A stretch of DNA of 64,000 nucleotides from Gentiana macrophylla (Eukaryota; Streptophyta; Magnoliopsida; Gentianales; Gentianaceae). Position numbers and translations under genes: made by a program. Numbering within the stretch: position 1 is the first letter of the stretch; each line of letters begins with the position of its first letter. Positions 11,010 through 23,195 of the stretch are shown in pieces. The stretch is from NCBI GenBank assembly GCA_026214975.1, contig JAOBSW010001047.1, positions 291,001 through 355,000 of the forward strand, given 5' to 3'. The notes under the pieces were generated by a model, which was not told the DNA's origin, ran no database searches, and saw only the letters and a program-made list of their open reading frames with translations.

Positions 11010-13125
11010 AATTTAGTAATTCGTGGTGATTGAAATGGAGAGTATAATGAAGCGTTTAATGAATTTTGTTAAGGCGCCTACATCATTCATTAAACCAATC
11101 CTTCATACATACCGTAGTTGACAGATTTTGCTTAAAAACAAGAACCCTGTAAGAATTGATGAGTACTATGTTGATCAATTCGAGTTTATCCAGAACTGTG
11201 GGGGGAGGCGATCCTTAAGCAATTGGAATTCTCAACGAAATAAAATCAAGGAATAACGGAAAGGCTACAAATCTACCTACAAATTTCTGAAAATGTGGAG
11301 GGTGCTTGGCAAAGGTTGAACTACCTAAGCCAAAGCATGTCAAGATAAGGGTCTGAAACAAAAGATTGCATATTCTTTGGATATGTAAATAACAGTAGTG
11401 TTTATCGATTTCTGGTGCACAAGTCAGACATTCCTGGTGTACATTAAAAGGAGATCATTGATTAAAGGAATGTTGTATTTATTGAGGAGATATTTCCTTG
11501 TAAAGACAAGAGAAAAGAAGGTTCAAGTTCGATTTATAGCCCTTGACCGGATGTTAAGGTATTTGAAGTTTACAATGAACCTCGGAATATAGTATACAAG
11601 ATATCCAGCAGTATTGGAAGGATACATTGATGCAAACTGGATATTTAACTGTAAAGACTAAAAAAAATCCACTAGTGGATATGTATTCATGGTAGTGGTG
11701 CAGTGTCCTGCAATCCTGAAAGCAAACATGCATAGCTCGATTCGCCGTGGAATCGGACTTTATTGCATATGGATAAAGCTGGAGAAGAGGCATAATGGCT
11801 TAGGAATTTCATAGAGGATATTCCATGTTGGCCAAAGCCAATTCCTTCTATTGGCATATATTGTGATGGTATGTCGGCTATAGGATGTGCACAAAGTTGT
11901 ATGTATAATGGTAATTCTAGATATTTATTTCGTAAACACAATACCATTAAATAATTGACCTCTAATGGTTTGATTTCCTCGATTGTATAAAGTCGAAGGA
12001 GAATCTTGCGGATCCGCTTATAAAAAAGGTTTAGCTAGATATCGGGAGTCAATTTTTCACAAACGGGATGGGACTTAAGCATATTACGCATGTTCCCTTA
12101 TAATGGTAACCCAACCATAGTGACTGAAGATCCTAAGATCATGGTTCAGAAGGGACAACTAAGTTATGAGGGACAGTTAATACTTACTCATTCTGTTAAA
12201 AACAAAAGTGCTTTATGTGATTTTGTTATGTTAAGCGTTAAGCTTTTAATGATTCCTATATCTTGGTCAAGCCAAGTGGGGTATTGCAGAATACTCTTTG
12301 TAGGAGGTCACCTATGTAAGTGGAAGTGGGGCCGCATCTATGAGAATTTGAGGGCTGATTCTCTAACACACTTTCTGAAACCAAGGTGTTCCGGGGCCAA
12401 AACGGAAACAACCATGAGAACCTCGAGAATGTTAGGAGATCTGTTGTGTAGGTATCATTGTCTAGGCATGCACCAAAGCCTGAGCAGTTCAAGACCTAGT
12501 TCACTGCTTAGCCGAGTATGTCCGATGGTACTTCCGCCTGTGATCTCTTCAGAGTCTGCATTGAATTTTCATTAATTTTCATTCATGTGGGGGATTTTTG
12601 GAGAATTTGAATTAAAATTAATAATAAAATTAATGGAGGGTCACAACGGTTCGGTGAAAGGTTATGACCCCGTAAGAGGTTGAATCCTTTCGGTAAAAGG
12701 TTATAACTTTTCGGATTAAAGGTTGCAACCGTTGAATGATGGGACTTCTTCTCCTTATAAATTCCCACCATTGTAATGGAAAATGATGCAGATTTTCTAT
12801 GTTTTCCTTAAACAAAATTCTGGCCAAATGCTTTCAAATACTCATCCAAATACTTTGCATAATTTTCGAGTAAAGAAGAGATTTACAGAACATGATCGGT
12901 CCGTCGCCTTCTTCTCATTGAAGTGCAATAATCCAAAAAAGGTATGACTGTTGTATCTTGCAGGGAGACGATTGTCATTACCGTGTGCACATAATCGGGG
13001 GAAAACGTCTTAAGGATAGAGTGTTGCACTCGGCTCAGTCAATAAGTTTTCTGTCCCATTTTCTATTTTCGTTTTTGATTGAATTACGTGTTAAACAGCA
13101 TGCTAGATTGATAATCTTTCCAACA
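11010..13125 (+). mobile_element. Element C: decayed Ty1/Copia element, 3' end
   Basis: Between 11530 and 12080 the three frames together give a worn Copia RNase H and pol tail: RYLKFTMNLGI, LEGYIDANW, a KSTSGYVF-like block, then a tail matching the end of element E's pol (KVEGESC..KKGLAR). The downstream stretch 12085-12590 and the LTR at 12596-13125 match element E (25110-26316), so C and E are one family. No 5' LTR was found and the upstream limit is approximate. Confidence 0.7.
12596..13125 (+). repeat. 3' LTR of element C
   Basis: Follows the polypurine tract TGTGGGGGAT and is collinear with the LTR of element E at 25685. Shared blocks include the CGGTTCGGTGAAAGGTTA-like repeats, a TATA-like CTTATAAAT, and the terminus TTTCCAACA. 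About 530 bp long. Confidence 0.75.
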
Positions 13126-13994
13126 GTCACAACCTAGGTATTTTTGTAAGACATTTAGAAGAACTCGGTCTAGCGCCGAACACGGCCAAACACCGGACAA
13201 AAACTCGGTCTAGAGCCGAACACAACCCAACCCTTGCTGGACTAAACAAACAAACACAAAACAAGACTAAAACACAACGAAACCAAGAAATAGAATGGAA
13301 GAGTGTGCTGAACAATAGAGAAAAAAATCTCCGACAGAAATCACGTTCAGACACACGAATCCTCTAAAGTCATCTATTGCTTGAGACAAATTTTATTAAT
13401 TGGCATTTAGTCCAGTGGAATTGAAAATTGGTGAAAAATGACAATTTGTCGTTCCACTGGACGATTATACCCTTCTTACGTCTTTTTGTTTTTGCTTTTG
13501 TTTTAGTGGATTTGTTTAGTAGTAGATTTGTTTGATATTTAAAAATTTTAGTGGATTTGCTTGATAGTGTAATTGAAGTCGTTAAATTTGACAAGAGTAA
13601 TTTCGTCTTTTCAGGTGTCTTTTGTGTTTTTTCATTATTTTTCAATCCACTTGTCAATTTTAACAATTTCTTCTCCACTTTTGTCCTTAATAACCAGCAC
13701 CCCTAAAACAATGTCATTTTGACTGTAAAATAATTTTTGTTAGTAAATACACACCAAAAAGACGTCGTTTTTTTTGATGTAATATACTTGCATATGATGG
13801 TGCAAGATACCAGAGGGGATCTTTTCCGGTATCCAAGATCCTTGCTTCAGAAAAATAGAGAAATAAATAACTGACGGAATAATAATTATATTAATTTACA
13901 CCATTAAATATAAAAATAATTAAGATATATCTATTCAGAAATATATATAGATATTAGGGTTTCTTCCAAAGAAAACCCTGTTGAATTAGGAACA
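13126..13994. other. Upstream region of F-box gene 1
   Basis: No gene seen. It holds a direct repeat AACTCGGTCTAG(C/A)GCCGAA at about 13162 and 13203. An 11-base inverted repeat GTCCAGTGGAA/TTCCACTGGAC lies at about 13410-13464. A doubled TTTTAGTGGATTTG motif lies at about 13502 and 13547. The AT-rich last 200 bases probably contain the promoter of the F-box gene, but no clear TATA box can be singled out. Confidence 0.4.
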
Positions 13995-15673
13995 ATGACG
14001 ATTTCATATTTACCAGAGGATCTCCTTGTTCTAGTATTGGTTAGATTGCCATCAAAAACTGTTGGTTGATTTAAAACCGTGTCAAAATCATGGAACCTTC
14101 TTATTTCAAGCCACGAGTTCATCAACCTGCATCTGATAAATCAGTCTCGAAACAACCAAATTCCAAACCTAATTCTCAACGTTATCCCCAATAATAACAA
14201 GCGAGCAAGGCACATACACTTGGTACAATTTTCCATCACCTGGGGCGCCTCCGAAAACTTGGAATTATGTTCCGAAAATCAACGGCTCCACCATCCTCTT
14301 GAAAAATTTATAGTAAGTCGGGCGTGGGATGTAAGGATTGTAGGATCTTGCAACGGTTTACTTTATCAGCTTCTCCATCATCGGGTTAGTTCGGTATATT
14401 ATGATATATCTTTGTGGAATCCGTTGACAGAATTAGTTTGGAGGTTGCCTACAAAGATGTCGGAGGGCAGAACAAGCTTATCTTTTTATGGCTTCGGATA
14501 TGATGATGTTCATGATGACTACAAGGTTATGGTTGCTAGTCGGCCAATTGAATACAAGAATAAGGATGAATATATGTTTGAAATATACAGTCAGCGGTCC
14601 AATGATTGGTGTAGTGTCAGATCATATCTAGGTATCCGTGATCACTCAATCCTGGAAAACGACGACCAGGACAACGACGGAGTCTTAGTTAATTGTGCTT
14701 TACATTGGATATTGAGGAACACCCGGACATATTCTTCTGGTGATATTGTCAAAATTTTATCCCCAACCATTCTAGCATTTGATCTTAGAACGGATAAACA
14801 GAGGATTTTACAGATACCTAAAATTCTAAAGAATACTCTGTCTTTGAGTTTGAGTGTGTTGAATGGTTGCTTAGTTATAAGTGATGGGTATCATCAGAGT
14901 CTTCGTAATTATGAGCAAAGGCATAGTGTTCGTTTTGATTTGTGGGTAATGAAGGTTCACGGCTTGGAAGATTCATGGACAAAGATGCGTATACATGATT
15001 GGCCGACGTATGAATTGTACTCATTATCCCCCTTGGCTCTTTTAGAGGATAATATTCATCATAAGAGAAAACTCGTTTATTACACAGGCCTTCCCAAAGG
15101 AAAGACTTTATTGTATGATTTAGTTAGGGCTAAATTGCAATTTTAGTCCTCTAACTAGACACGTTTTGCAATTTTGGTCCTGGTTTTTCTCCGGCGACAA
15201 CTTTAGTCCTGTAAGTGGTCTTTTTTTTGCAAAAATAGTCCTGAACGCCGGAAAGACCACTTACAGGACTAAAATTGGTCTTTTCCGGCGATAATTTTAG
15301 TCCTGTAAGTGGTCTTTCCAGTGACAATTTTAGTCCTGTAAGTGGTCTTTACGGTGTTCAGGACTATTTTTGCAAAAAAAGACCACTTACAGGACTAAAG
15401 TTGTCGCCGGAGAAAAACCAGGACCAAAATTGCAAAACGTGTCCAGTTAGAGGACTAAAATTGCAATTTAGCCGTTTAGTTAGTCATAAAGTTTCGAAGG
15501 TTCCATCTAAATCTCGTGGCCGTCTTCACAGCTATAAGCAACTCCAGTTTGTCTGCAGTCTTGTGCAGCCTCATCCACCTTCCTTTGGCTCCAAGAAACT
15601 ACGTACCAGATCAAAGAAGACAAAGTCGAAATTTGAAGGAAATCCTAGACCCAAGAAGAAGCTAAAAATATGA
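13995..15673 (+). pseudogene. F-box gene 1 (FBA-like), broken by a stop and a transposon
   Basis: F-box proteins are the substrate-picking subunits of SCF ubiquitin ligases. The ATG at 13995 starts SYLPEDLLVLVLVRLPSK, a standard F-box N-terminus. Codon 25 (14067-14069) is TGA where gene 2 has an arginine codon, as expected from a C-to-T change in CGA. The frame then stays open through KSWNLLISS, NGLLYQL, YDISLWNPLT and FGYDDVHDDYKVMV, the usual F-box-associated domain. At 15127 a 347-bp Mutator-type element splits the gene. The original frame resumes at 15484 with LQFVCSLVQPHPPSFG and a lysine-rich tail ending at 15673. Gene 2 at 52324 has the same layout. Total would be about 440 residues. 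Both breaks make it a pseudogene. Confidence 0.85.
15128..15474. mobile_element. Mutator-type foldback MITE
   Basis: The two ends are inverted copies of each other for about 120 bases with only a few mismatches, starting GGCTAAATTGCAATTTTAG. The middle also consists of inverted copies of TTTAGTCCTGTAAGTGGTC. It is flanked by the 9-base direct repeat TTTAGTTAG (15119-15127 and 15475-15483), the duplication length of Mutator-like transposons. No transposase is encoded. It lies in the coding sequence of F-box gene 1, so it is a non-autonomous insertion. Confidence 0.88.
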
Positions 15674-17399
15674 GAGGCCAAATCGAAAGTTGTTTGAATT
15701 TTTCCTTTAATTTTTTGCGTCGAAAGTTGTTTGATTTATTGTGCAAGACTTTTCTGTCTGTTGTGTTTCTTTTCCTACTTGTTTAATCTGTTTGGTGAGT
15801 TTTTAGGTTTGGTTGTTATTGATATTTTGATGTAAAACTCCTTTTTAATATAAATGTGGCTTTAAAAAAAAAAAGACTTGTTTAGCTGTAATATATTTTA
15901 GTTTCTGGACTTTTGTTTTTCTGTGTTAACCATTAGGCAATCAGTGTTCTGTGTTCCAAAGTAAAACCTAAATATGTCAATTAACCCACGGCGAAGGATT
16001 AAGTTTGTTGAGATTGCCACTAAAATCTCTTTTTCCATTTAAAATCTATATGGAAATCATAAGCCAAGCATATTAGTATGTACTTATGTTAATGATGATG
16101 AGAGGCAAACCAAAAAATACAATATCATTTTACCAATCACTATGACTACTTCAACTTTAAATACACATCTAAATCATCATTAATTCCTGCATTACTTACT
16201 TAATCATGGCGGCTGAGAAAGAAGTTGGCGGAAACCCGGCAAAATTAGGATTTTAGTCCTCTAACTTGGCCTACTTTGGATTTTAGTCATGTTCTTGCTT
16301 CGGTGAGGAAAATTGTCCTCTAACTTGTTTATTTTTTTGAAAAATAGTCCTATCTTCCGGAAATAACTGATTGGACACCTGAATTTTTAAAAGAGCTTAC
16401 GTGGCAGCCACTAGGCTGCCACATCGAATCCTACATGGCTATGGACCCCATTTTACTTTTAAAAAAGGATTTCTCCTTCCAATTTCCCCCAATTTCATCC
16501 ATCCAAATCTAATTCCTAATTTACTACTTTGCATCTCTCATCTAATCCTACGTGAAATTTCATATGTCATGATGCCCCCCCCTCTTTCTTTTTTTCCCCT
16601 CATTTAAAGGTCTATTCGGGTAAACAAATTTATTGACATAAAGGAAACTTATATCAACTCAATATCAGCACATTCATCATCAAATAAATTATTTGCGATT
16701 TATACCCTACTAAAATTAGCACACCATAAGGAAGCAAAATCACCTGTGGCTTTGAACCACAAGTAGCACGAGAGCAGTACTTAAATAGAGTTGCACCGAC
16801 TATTATCATACTTCAACAATAACCAGTAGAGTCCATTATGAAATTTTTGCTATAGTGTCATATGTCTCACCGAAACCTTTATTTCAAGATGCTGTAGGTT
16901 ATTTAATTACTTGTACATTGGTGATTTTGATCAAAAGAAATAACATAGCATCAAATATATAGAGAGCCAACGGATTGTGAGTGTACATGGTTTTGGCAAA
17001 ATAACATATTGTTAGGAGCATATTTGGTTGAGATTTTATCGCTTTTTCGATGTCATTTCTAGGGAGATATGCGCTTTTCCGGGGTGTTTGGTGTTGTTTT
17101 GCAGGATTGACAGTGATAATGGCTTAGAGGAGCGTTATGCGAAAAAGAGAAGAGTAGCTGAAAGATGCTGTTACCGCTAGAAGAAGAGAGAGATGATTCA
17201 CATTTTGACGATTTTGAAGTGTGGGAAGAAGAGTCTGGAAATGGTATGATAATACCGTTGTCCTAGTTTGAAGCTGAATATTTGCAATGGAAAAGACCAA
17301 TATGATGTGAAGCAAAATTCTGATTGGTGGAGAACTCTAACTTCTCATTGGCTGAAAAGTTTTAAATTTCTTATTGGTTAAAATCCTTGTATTTTCATT
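15674..17399. other. Intergenic between F-box gene 1 and element D
   Basis: Directly downstream is the probable 3' UTR of F-box gene 1, ending near 15870 in an A-rich tract. At about 16245-16400 the sequence GATTTTAGTCCTCTAACTTG resembles the ends of the Mutator-type element above, but no inverted partner was found. From 17010 to 17400 the DNA is unassigned and may already belong to the LTR of element D. No gene seen. Confidence 0.45.
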
Positions 17400-18430
17400 G
17401 GTTGATCATTAAAAGGTCAGTGGGACCCATTGACCAAGATAAAGAGACGTGGAAAGCAGCACATTGAGATATATGCAATTTTGATCATTGAATGGGATAT
17501 ATGATCAACTCCACACCATCAGCTAGGGTACGGACTTCTAGATAAAAAGGATCGAAGCTGCTGCTCTTTTATTTCCTCCATTGTGATCGAACCACCACTT
17601 ATTATTTTAATTATTTTGTGATTGCTACAACAATGGTTAGTTTCTAATTTCTTTTATTCTAGTTGAAGAATTATTAAAACCTTGATGTAATTGACTGTGA
17701 GATCGAATTGTGTTTCTTCCTTATTGGTTTATCAATATTTGTTCATCTTCTGCTAGAATTTCTTAACGATTATTAGTTGGGTTAATTATATCTGCAGGGT
17801 AATTGATAAAACTAATCAATCGATTGTCAATTGAAACGATAAGTCCGTAATTGCTTATTAGTTTTAATATAGTGACGCGTGGTATGATTGTTCTTGTTCG
17901 CAACTAGTTAATCCACTACCACGAAGATGATTAATCTGGATTAAAATTAACCCGCGTGTGTGTTAATATTCAGAATCGGGTCTCCAAATATTAATGCTAC
18001 AGGAACACCAAACTCTTATGACCGTGTCTAGGAGTGTCTTTCGGTTAGAGTATAATTAACGACCGTGTCTTAATTATCCAATTTAGGAGAGACTGGTTAC
18101 TTGGCGCGTGTCGGTAACTATAACTGGTTTATTAATAAATTAATAAGTGTTTTTACATCAATGATCAGTCGAGGAAATCGAGGTGGAAATAATCAACTTC
18201 AGCTGGAGCCTTCCTATTATTGATATTCGTCACTACTTGATAACACACTTTCTCGATTATTAGAATCGTTTATTTTAGTTATTTCACTTTTAGTAAATTC
18301 ACCACAAATTGGATTTTTATATTTTTGTTCTAAAAGAAATAATCTTCCGTCCCTGAGGATTCGATCCCTGCTTCCACTATACTAGCTATAGAGGTTGGAG
18401 GTGTTTATTTTTGGTGGTTTAACGACACAC
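17400..18430 (+). repeat. Probable 5' LTR of element D
   Basis: The segment ends a few bases before a tRNA-Asp PBS, so it must hold the 3' part of the LTR. An ATAAAAAGGATC at about 17540 may be the TATA region. The true left end is not identified because no second LTR copy is present to compare. Confidence 0.5.
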
Positions 18431-18437
18431 CAAATTT

Positions 18438-18455
18438 TGGCGTCGTTGCCGGGGA
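18438..18455 (+). other. tRNA-Asp primer binding site of element D
   Basis: TGGCGTCGTTGCCGGGGA, one base different from the PBS of elements A and H (C to T at position 6). It matches the 3' end of plant tRNA-Asp. Confidence 0.88.
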
Positions 18456-18508
18456 ACGGCTATTGTATTATTTCTTTTTAGGAATTTGTCACACTAATCG
18501 TTTCAGTG

Positions 18509-19845
18509 CATGCCTAGATCTTCTAGAACAGGTGAATTGATATTTGACCCAGAAATCTAGAAGACAGCAAAAAAACTGACAAAGGAAGCAAAAGAAGCTA
18601 AGAGGCAACTTGAGGAATCCACATCTTCACCTGATATTGCACTAGATACGAGTAAAGTTGATTCATCGACCGAAGAAGAAGTTTTATCGGAAACTGAGTC
18701 TGAAGAGATGGCAGAAAATCAAGATCCTGCAAGGACGTTAAGAGAAATGGCAGCTCCGGATTTCGATCAACATCCCATATGCATAGCATTTCTGGAGATG
18801 GACCAGCCATTTGAGTTCAGGGCGTCACTGATGCACGCACAGCCTAAGTATCATGGATCGGCAGTAGAAGATCCTTATAAGCACTTAATGGATCATCATT
18901 TGGCTTGTACCACACAGAGACTCCAAGGTATGACCGAGGATCAAATGAAACTGTAACTTTCGTGATACACCTTGGAGGTAAAGCAAAGAGTTGGTTCTAT
19001 TCACTTCCACCGGATCTATATAACAAAGATGGGCTTCCATGAGGGCAAAGTTTATGGAAAGATTCTTCCCTGCTTCACGAGCCTCCAACATCAGAAAAGA
19101 TATATGTGGAATCGGGCAGCAACAAGGAGAAACTTTGTTTGATTATTGGGAGAGATTCAATCATATTCTTGCAAGTTGTCCACATCACCAGATTCTAGAA
19201 CAACTACTCATTCAGTATTCCTATGAGGGACTTATGCCAAGAGAAAGGAAAATAATCGAAGCAGCTAGTGGTGGAGCTTTCATGAACCAAACATGCGAAG
19301 ATACCAAGAAGTTGATTGAGAATATGGCAGGTAATGCACAACAGTTTGGCTTAAGAGAGGATGTGGCTCAAACAGTGAACGAAGCAAACTTCTCCACCAT
19401 TGACCAACACCTTGACACGTTAACATCATTGGTAGAGAAGACGGCGACTGGTCAGATGCAAAAAGTGAAGGCTTGTGGTGTATGCTCGATGGTGGGACAC
19501 CAAACTGATATGTGTCCCACTTTGCAAAAGGATAGTTCTGAGCAGAATGCGGCCGGTGGTTTCCAAGGGCAGCAACAAAGGAAGTATTATCCATATTCAA
19601 ATACGTATAATCCAGGTTGGAGGGATCATCCTAATTTCACCCATAAGCCACAAGGAACACAACAACAATTTTTGCCTCAACCGCAATACCAGCAACCACA
19701 AGCACCGGCACAGTCTGGGCCCTCTATGAAAGAAATGATGAAGAATCTGACCTCATCATTTGCAGAAAACTGTACAACAAGAGGTCCAAAAAGTGCAACA
19801 AGAGGTCCAGAAAATACAGCAGGACCACTTAAAATTTCAATCTGA
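18509..19845 (+). pseudogene. gag: Gag of element D
   Basis: The ATG at 18509 opens MPRSSRTGELIFDPEI, followed at once by a TAG. The frame continues through 18956 with HAQPKYHGSAVEDPYKHLMD, the typical gag start of this family. It shifts frame near 18950-19040 and resumes in the frame 19039-19845 with the capsid core ERFFPASRASNIRKDI and a CCHC zinc knuckle (C146, C149, H154, C159 of that frame). The C-terminus is Gln/Pro-rich. Inactive as assembled. Confidence 0.82.
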
Positions 19846-19879
19846 GACAAGAACAGGACAAAGAAATCTTGAGATCTAA

Positions 19880-20829
19880 ATGTCTCAATTAGCCTCCACG
19901 GTAAGTCAATTGCAAGAAAACCAAGGAAAGCTCCCATCACAAGTGGTCATCAATCCAAATGAGAATGTGAATACCATAGTTCTGAGAAGTGGCAAGGAAT
20001 TGAAAAATCTACTTCCTAAAGATGAGGCCGGGAAGGAGAAAAATGAGGAAGAGGGGAATAAAAAGAAGGACGAGTCAACTGTGAAGGTAAATGAAAATAT
20101 TATTGAGACTAATCCAAAATTTGTTGTTCCTCTACCTTTTCCTGGCAGATTAGCTAAGGATAAAAAAGCCGAAGAGGATAGAGCTTTGATGGAAACCTTT
20201 AAGAAGGTTGAAATAAATCTGCCACTTTTGGAAGCCATTAAGCAAGTTCCGAGGTATGCAAAATTCTTGAAGGAGCTTTGTACCAATAAAATGAGGCTGA
20301 AATCAAATGAGAGAGTGACGGTAAATGAGAATGTATCAGCAGTTATTCAGAGAAAGTTGCCACCGAAATGTAAGGATCCACGTATTTATGCTATACCATC
20401 ATAGGGCATAAAAGGATAGAAAAATCCATGTTTGATTTAGGTGCATCCATTAATGTCATGCCGTTGTCCGTATATAATGAATTGAACCTTGGACCATTAA
20501 AAGAAAGAAGGGTTGTAATTCAATTAGCGGATAGGTCGAATTCATATCCCGAGGGCATGGTTGAAGATGTACTTGTAAAGGTAAATGATCTAGTTTTTCC
20601 GGTGGATTTCTACATTATTGACATGGATGATCAATTCTCATCACAACCGTCTCTTATCTTGTTAGGAAGACCTTTCATGAAAACGGAGAAGACAAAAATA
20701 AATGTTGATAAGGGTACTCTAACTTTTGAGTTTGATGTCGAGTTACTACTTATAATATTTTTGAGGCCATGCATTACCCGATTGATTATGAGACCGTTTG
20801 TAATGTTAATGCGCATGATTCTTTGGTGA
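19880..20829 (+). pseudogene. pol: Protease region of element D
   Basis: A lysine/glutamate-rich linker (19880-20404) is followed, after a stop and frame change at about 20404-20428, by the retropepsin domain with active site DLGAS and the LLGRPFMKT block near 20660. The domain would mature the polyprotein. The frame is lost again near 20750. Confidence 0.8.
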
Positions 20830-21752
20830 ATGATGTTTGGGAAACTAACCATGTGGTAGATGAGATTGAATATGTTTTGCAAAGAAGTTTGACAGATGGG
20901 GATATACATAGTGGGATGAATGAGGAATTTAAGGAAGCAATCATGTCCTTGCACTCCACAAAAGAGTTCATTCCCAGGTATTCTTCTCCATTTCTGCCAT
21001 TACCTGTTTCTACCGAGAAAATTGTTCCGTCGACTGTGCAGGCACCAAAGCTTGATCTAAAAGCATTGCTAGAACACCTTAAGTATGTTTACTTGGGGAA
21101 AATGAAACACTTCCCATAATCATTGCAAAGGGGTTGGATACGTTGCAAGAGGAGAACTTAATCCGGGTGCTGAAGGAGCACGAGGAAGCGATAGGATGGA
21201 CAATGGCTGATATCAAAGGGATAAGCCCATCCATTTGCATGCACAGGATCTTGCTCGAGTCATACTCCAAACCGGTAAGAGACCCTCAGCGTAAGTTAAA
21301 CCCAATTATGAAGGAAGTTGTTTTAAAAGAAGTTTTAAAGATGTTGGCTTTAGGCATTATATATCATATATCTGAGAGTCAATGGGTAAGCCCAGTTCAC
21401 CTAGTACCGAAAAAGTCTGGCTTTCAATTGGTTCCACATGATAAAAAGGAATCGGTACCCATGAGACCTCAAACGGGGTGGAGAATGTGTATAGACTTTC
21501 GTAAATTGAATGCTGCGACTAGAAAAGATCACTTCCCACTTTCGTTCATTCAAGAGATGCTTGAGCGTTTAGCCGGAAAAGTTTTCTTTTGTTTCCTAGA
21601 TGGGTATTCAGGTTACTATCAAATTATGATAGCCCCTGAGGATCAAGAGAAAACGACTTTTACATGTCCATACGGGACTTTTTCATTTAGGCGCATGCCA
21701 TTTGGACTGTCTAATGCACCCGGAACTTTTCAAAGATGCATGATGAGCATAT
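20830..21752 (+). pseudogene. pol: Reverse transcriptase N-terminal half of element D
   Basis: After a frameshift at about 21116 the frame 21134-21772 gives the RT start: IGWTMADIKGISPSICMH, the CIDFRKLN motif, FLDGYSGYYQI and RRMPFGLSNAP. The catalytic FMDD that should follow within about 20 residues is missing because the element is cut at about 21752. The last residues of the open frame come from the joined Copia LTR. Confidence 0.85.
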
Positions 21753-21754
21753 AT

Positions 21755-22244
21755 TCATCCTTACTCCTATAAATTCTCTCATTTGTCAATGAAAAGAACG
21801 TAGATTTTTGCACATACTACATACCAAAATTATGCACGAATTAAAAGCCATTTTTTTGCATAAACACTTATGCATAGTCAGAGATATTCAAGGCCTGATC
21901 AGTTTGACGCTTGTTCACATCTAAGTGCAAGACTAGAACAAGGAGACTGTTGTATCTTGGGAGACATATTGCCATATCCGTGTGCACATGGTCGGGGCAA
22001 TAATGTCTTAAAGAAAGCGTTCTACGCGCCTCAATCTAAACAATAAGTTTTCGCATTTACTATTGCTATCTGTCATTCAATTCTATGTGCATATGTACGT
22101 GTATTTGTATGAATAGGAATAAAAGTTCTGCAAAGTGTTTGTTTATCTGTGTTATTGAATTTTGCCTACTATATCTGCAAAGTTTCTATAAACGATATAA
22201 AACAGATTACGACAAACGAATTCAGACAAGTAATTTTTCCAACA
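21755..22244 (+). repeat. 5' LTR of element E, truncated at its start
   Basis: Collinear with 25845-26316: CTCCTATAAAT, the TTTTTGCATAAACACTT block, the GTCGGGGCAATAATGTCTTA block and the end TTTTTCCAACA. The first part of the LTR is absent. Confidence 0.82.
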
Positions 22245-23195
22245 ATATTAAGACATTATCTTGCTTCATGTGTGAAAAATCTTATTCGTGTGCATATTGT
22301 TTTGTAAAGATTTGAGCATTTAATTGCATCTGCAATTCTGGAAAATTAATATCGAAAAAAGTTGTAGTAACAGAAACCATTTTTACACATTTTTCAGAAA
22401 ATTGGCACGACTAACTACACTGTTTTCAAGGCTAAAATACATTGTAATTACTACTTATTTTCTGAAAACTGGAAGAGTAAAAATTGTTTCTAAGGTGTTA
22501 TAGATTACAAATGCTTTGGTATTATTTGGTAAAAGTGTCCGTGAATTTTTCAAACAACTTTAGAAAAATTGAAGCAGAAAATTCATGTTTAACCGGATAC
22601 TTATTTGTTAAATGTGGTACTACAGCATGCTTATGTGCGAGTCTTTCTGTAAATTTAGTTTACATGATATGTGCGTTCTGAAACATCTTCTAAAATGTGT
22701 TGGTATCAATTTTGAAGATGTGAAGTGACTATAAAAAAAATCTGCAACATGAAATTGAGGAAAAATAAGATGCTTTTGTGTAAAAATACACTTGTTGCCT
22801 TGTATATCTTTTGAAAAATTGTGTTAAAAACATGATTTTCGTATTAATATTATTCTACAAGTATGTGAGTATAGTTTACTTTTAACAAAAATCTGTAATT
22901 TGGTTGAAAATTTTGTTGTGCCGAAAAATATAAATATAATCACGACTTTTTGAAAAATTGAAAAAATTGCCTACATTGTGTTGTATCCCAAAACACTTTG
23001 TAAATACTCGTTCATTTCAGAAAAATTAAAGAACGAAAGTTGTTTGTTTGGTGTTGTAGATTACAAAAATGTTCATGTTGTGTGTTTAAAATGTTCGTGA
23101 ATTTTTAAAATTGCGATATACCACTATCGGGAAAAGTGTGCATAACAGAGTCTGTTTTGCAACTTTTATTGTTGATCTTCTGTTTATAAACAGAA
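22245..23195. other. Internal leader of element E, non-coding
   Basis: AT-rich DNA with repeated TGTAGATTACAAA-like phrases and no convincing reading frame. It lies between the 5' LTR and the gag remnant. Confidence 0.4.

Larger units (their letters stand above)
17400..21752 (+). mobile_element. Element D: tRNA-Asp-primed Ty3/gypsy element, truncated
   Basis: Probable 5' LTR, PBS, gag, protease and the first half of RT in order on the + strand. The element stops abruptly in RT at about 21752, where the LTR of Copia element E begins. RNase H, integrase and 3' LTR are absent, and they do not resume after element E, so sequence was lost. Gag and protease differ clearly from elements A and H, so this is a separate family of the Athila/Tat branch. 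The left boundary is uncertain. Confidence 0.8.

Noticed and set aside
16240..16420. Second Mutator-type foldback element
   Set aside because: About 20 bases resemble the end at 15128, but no inverted second end could be found.
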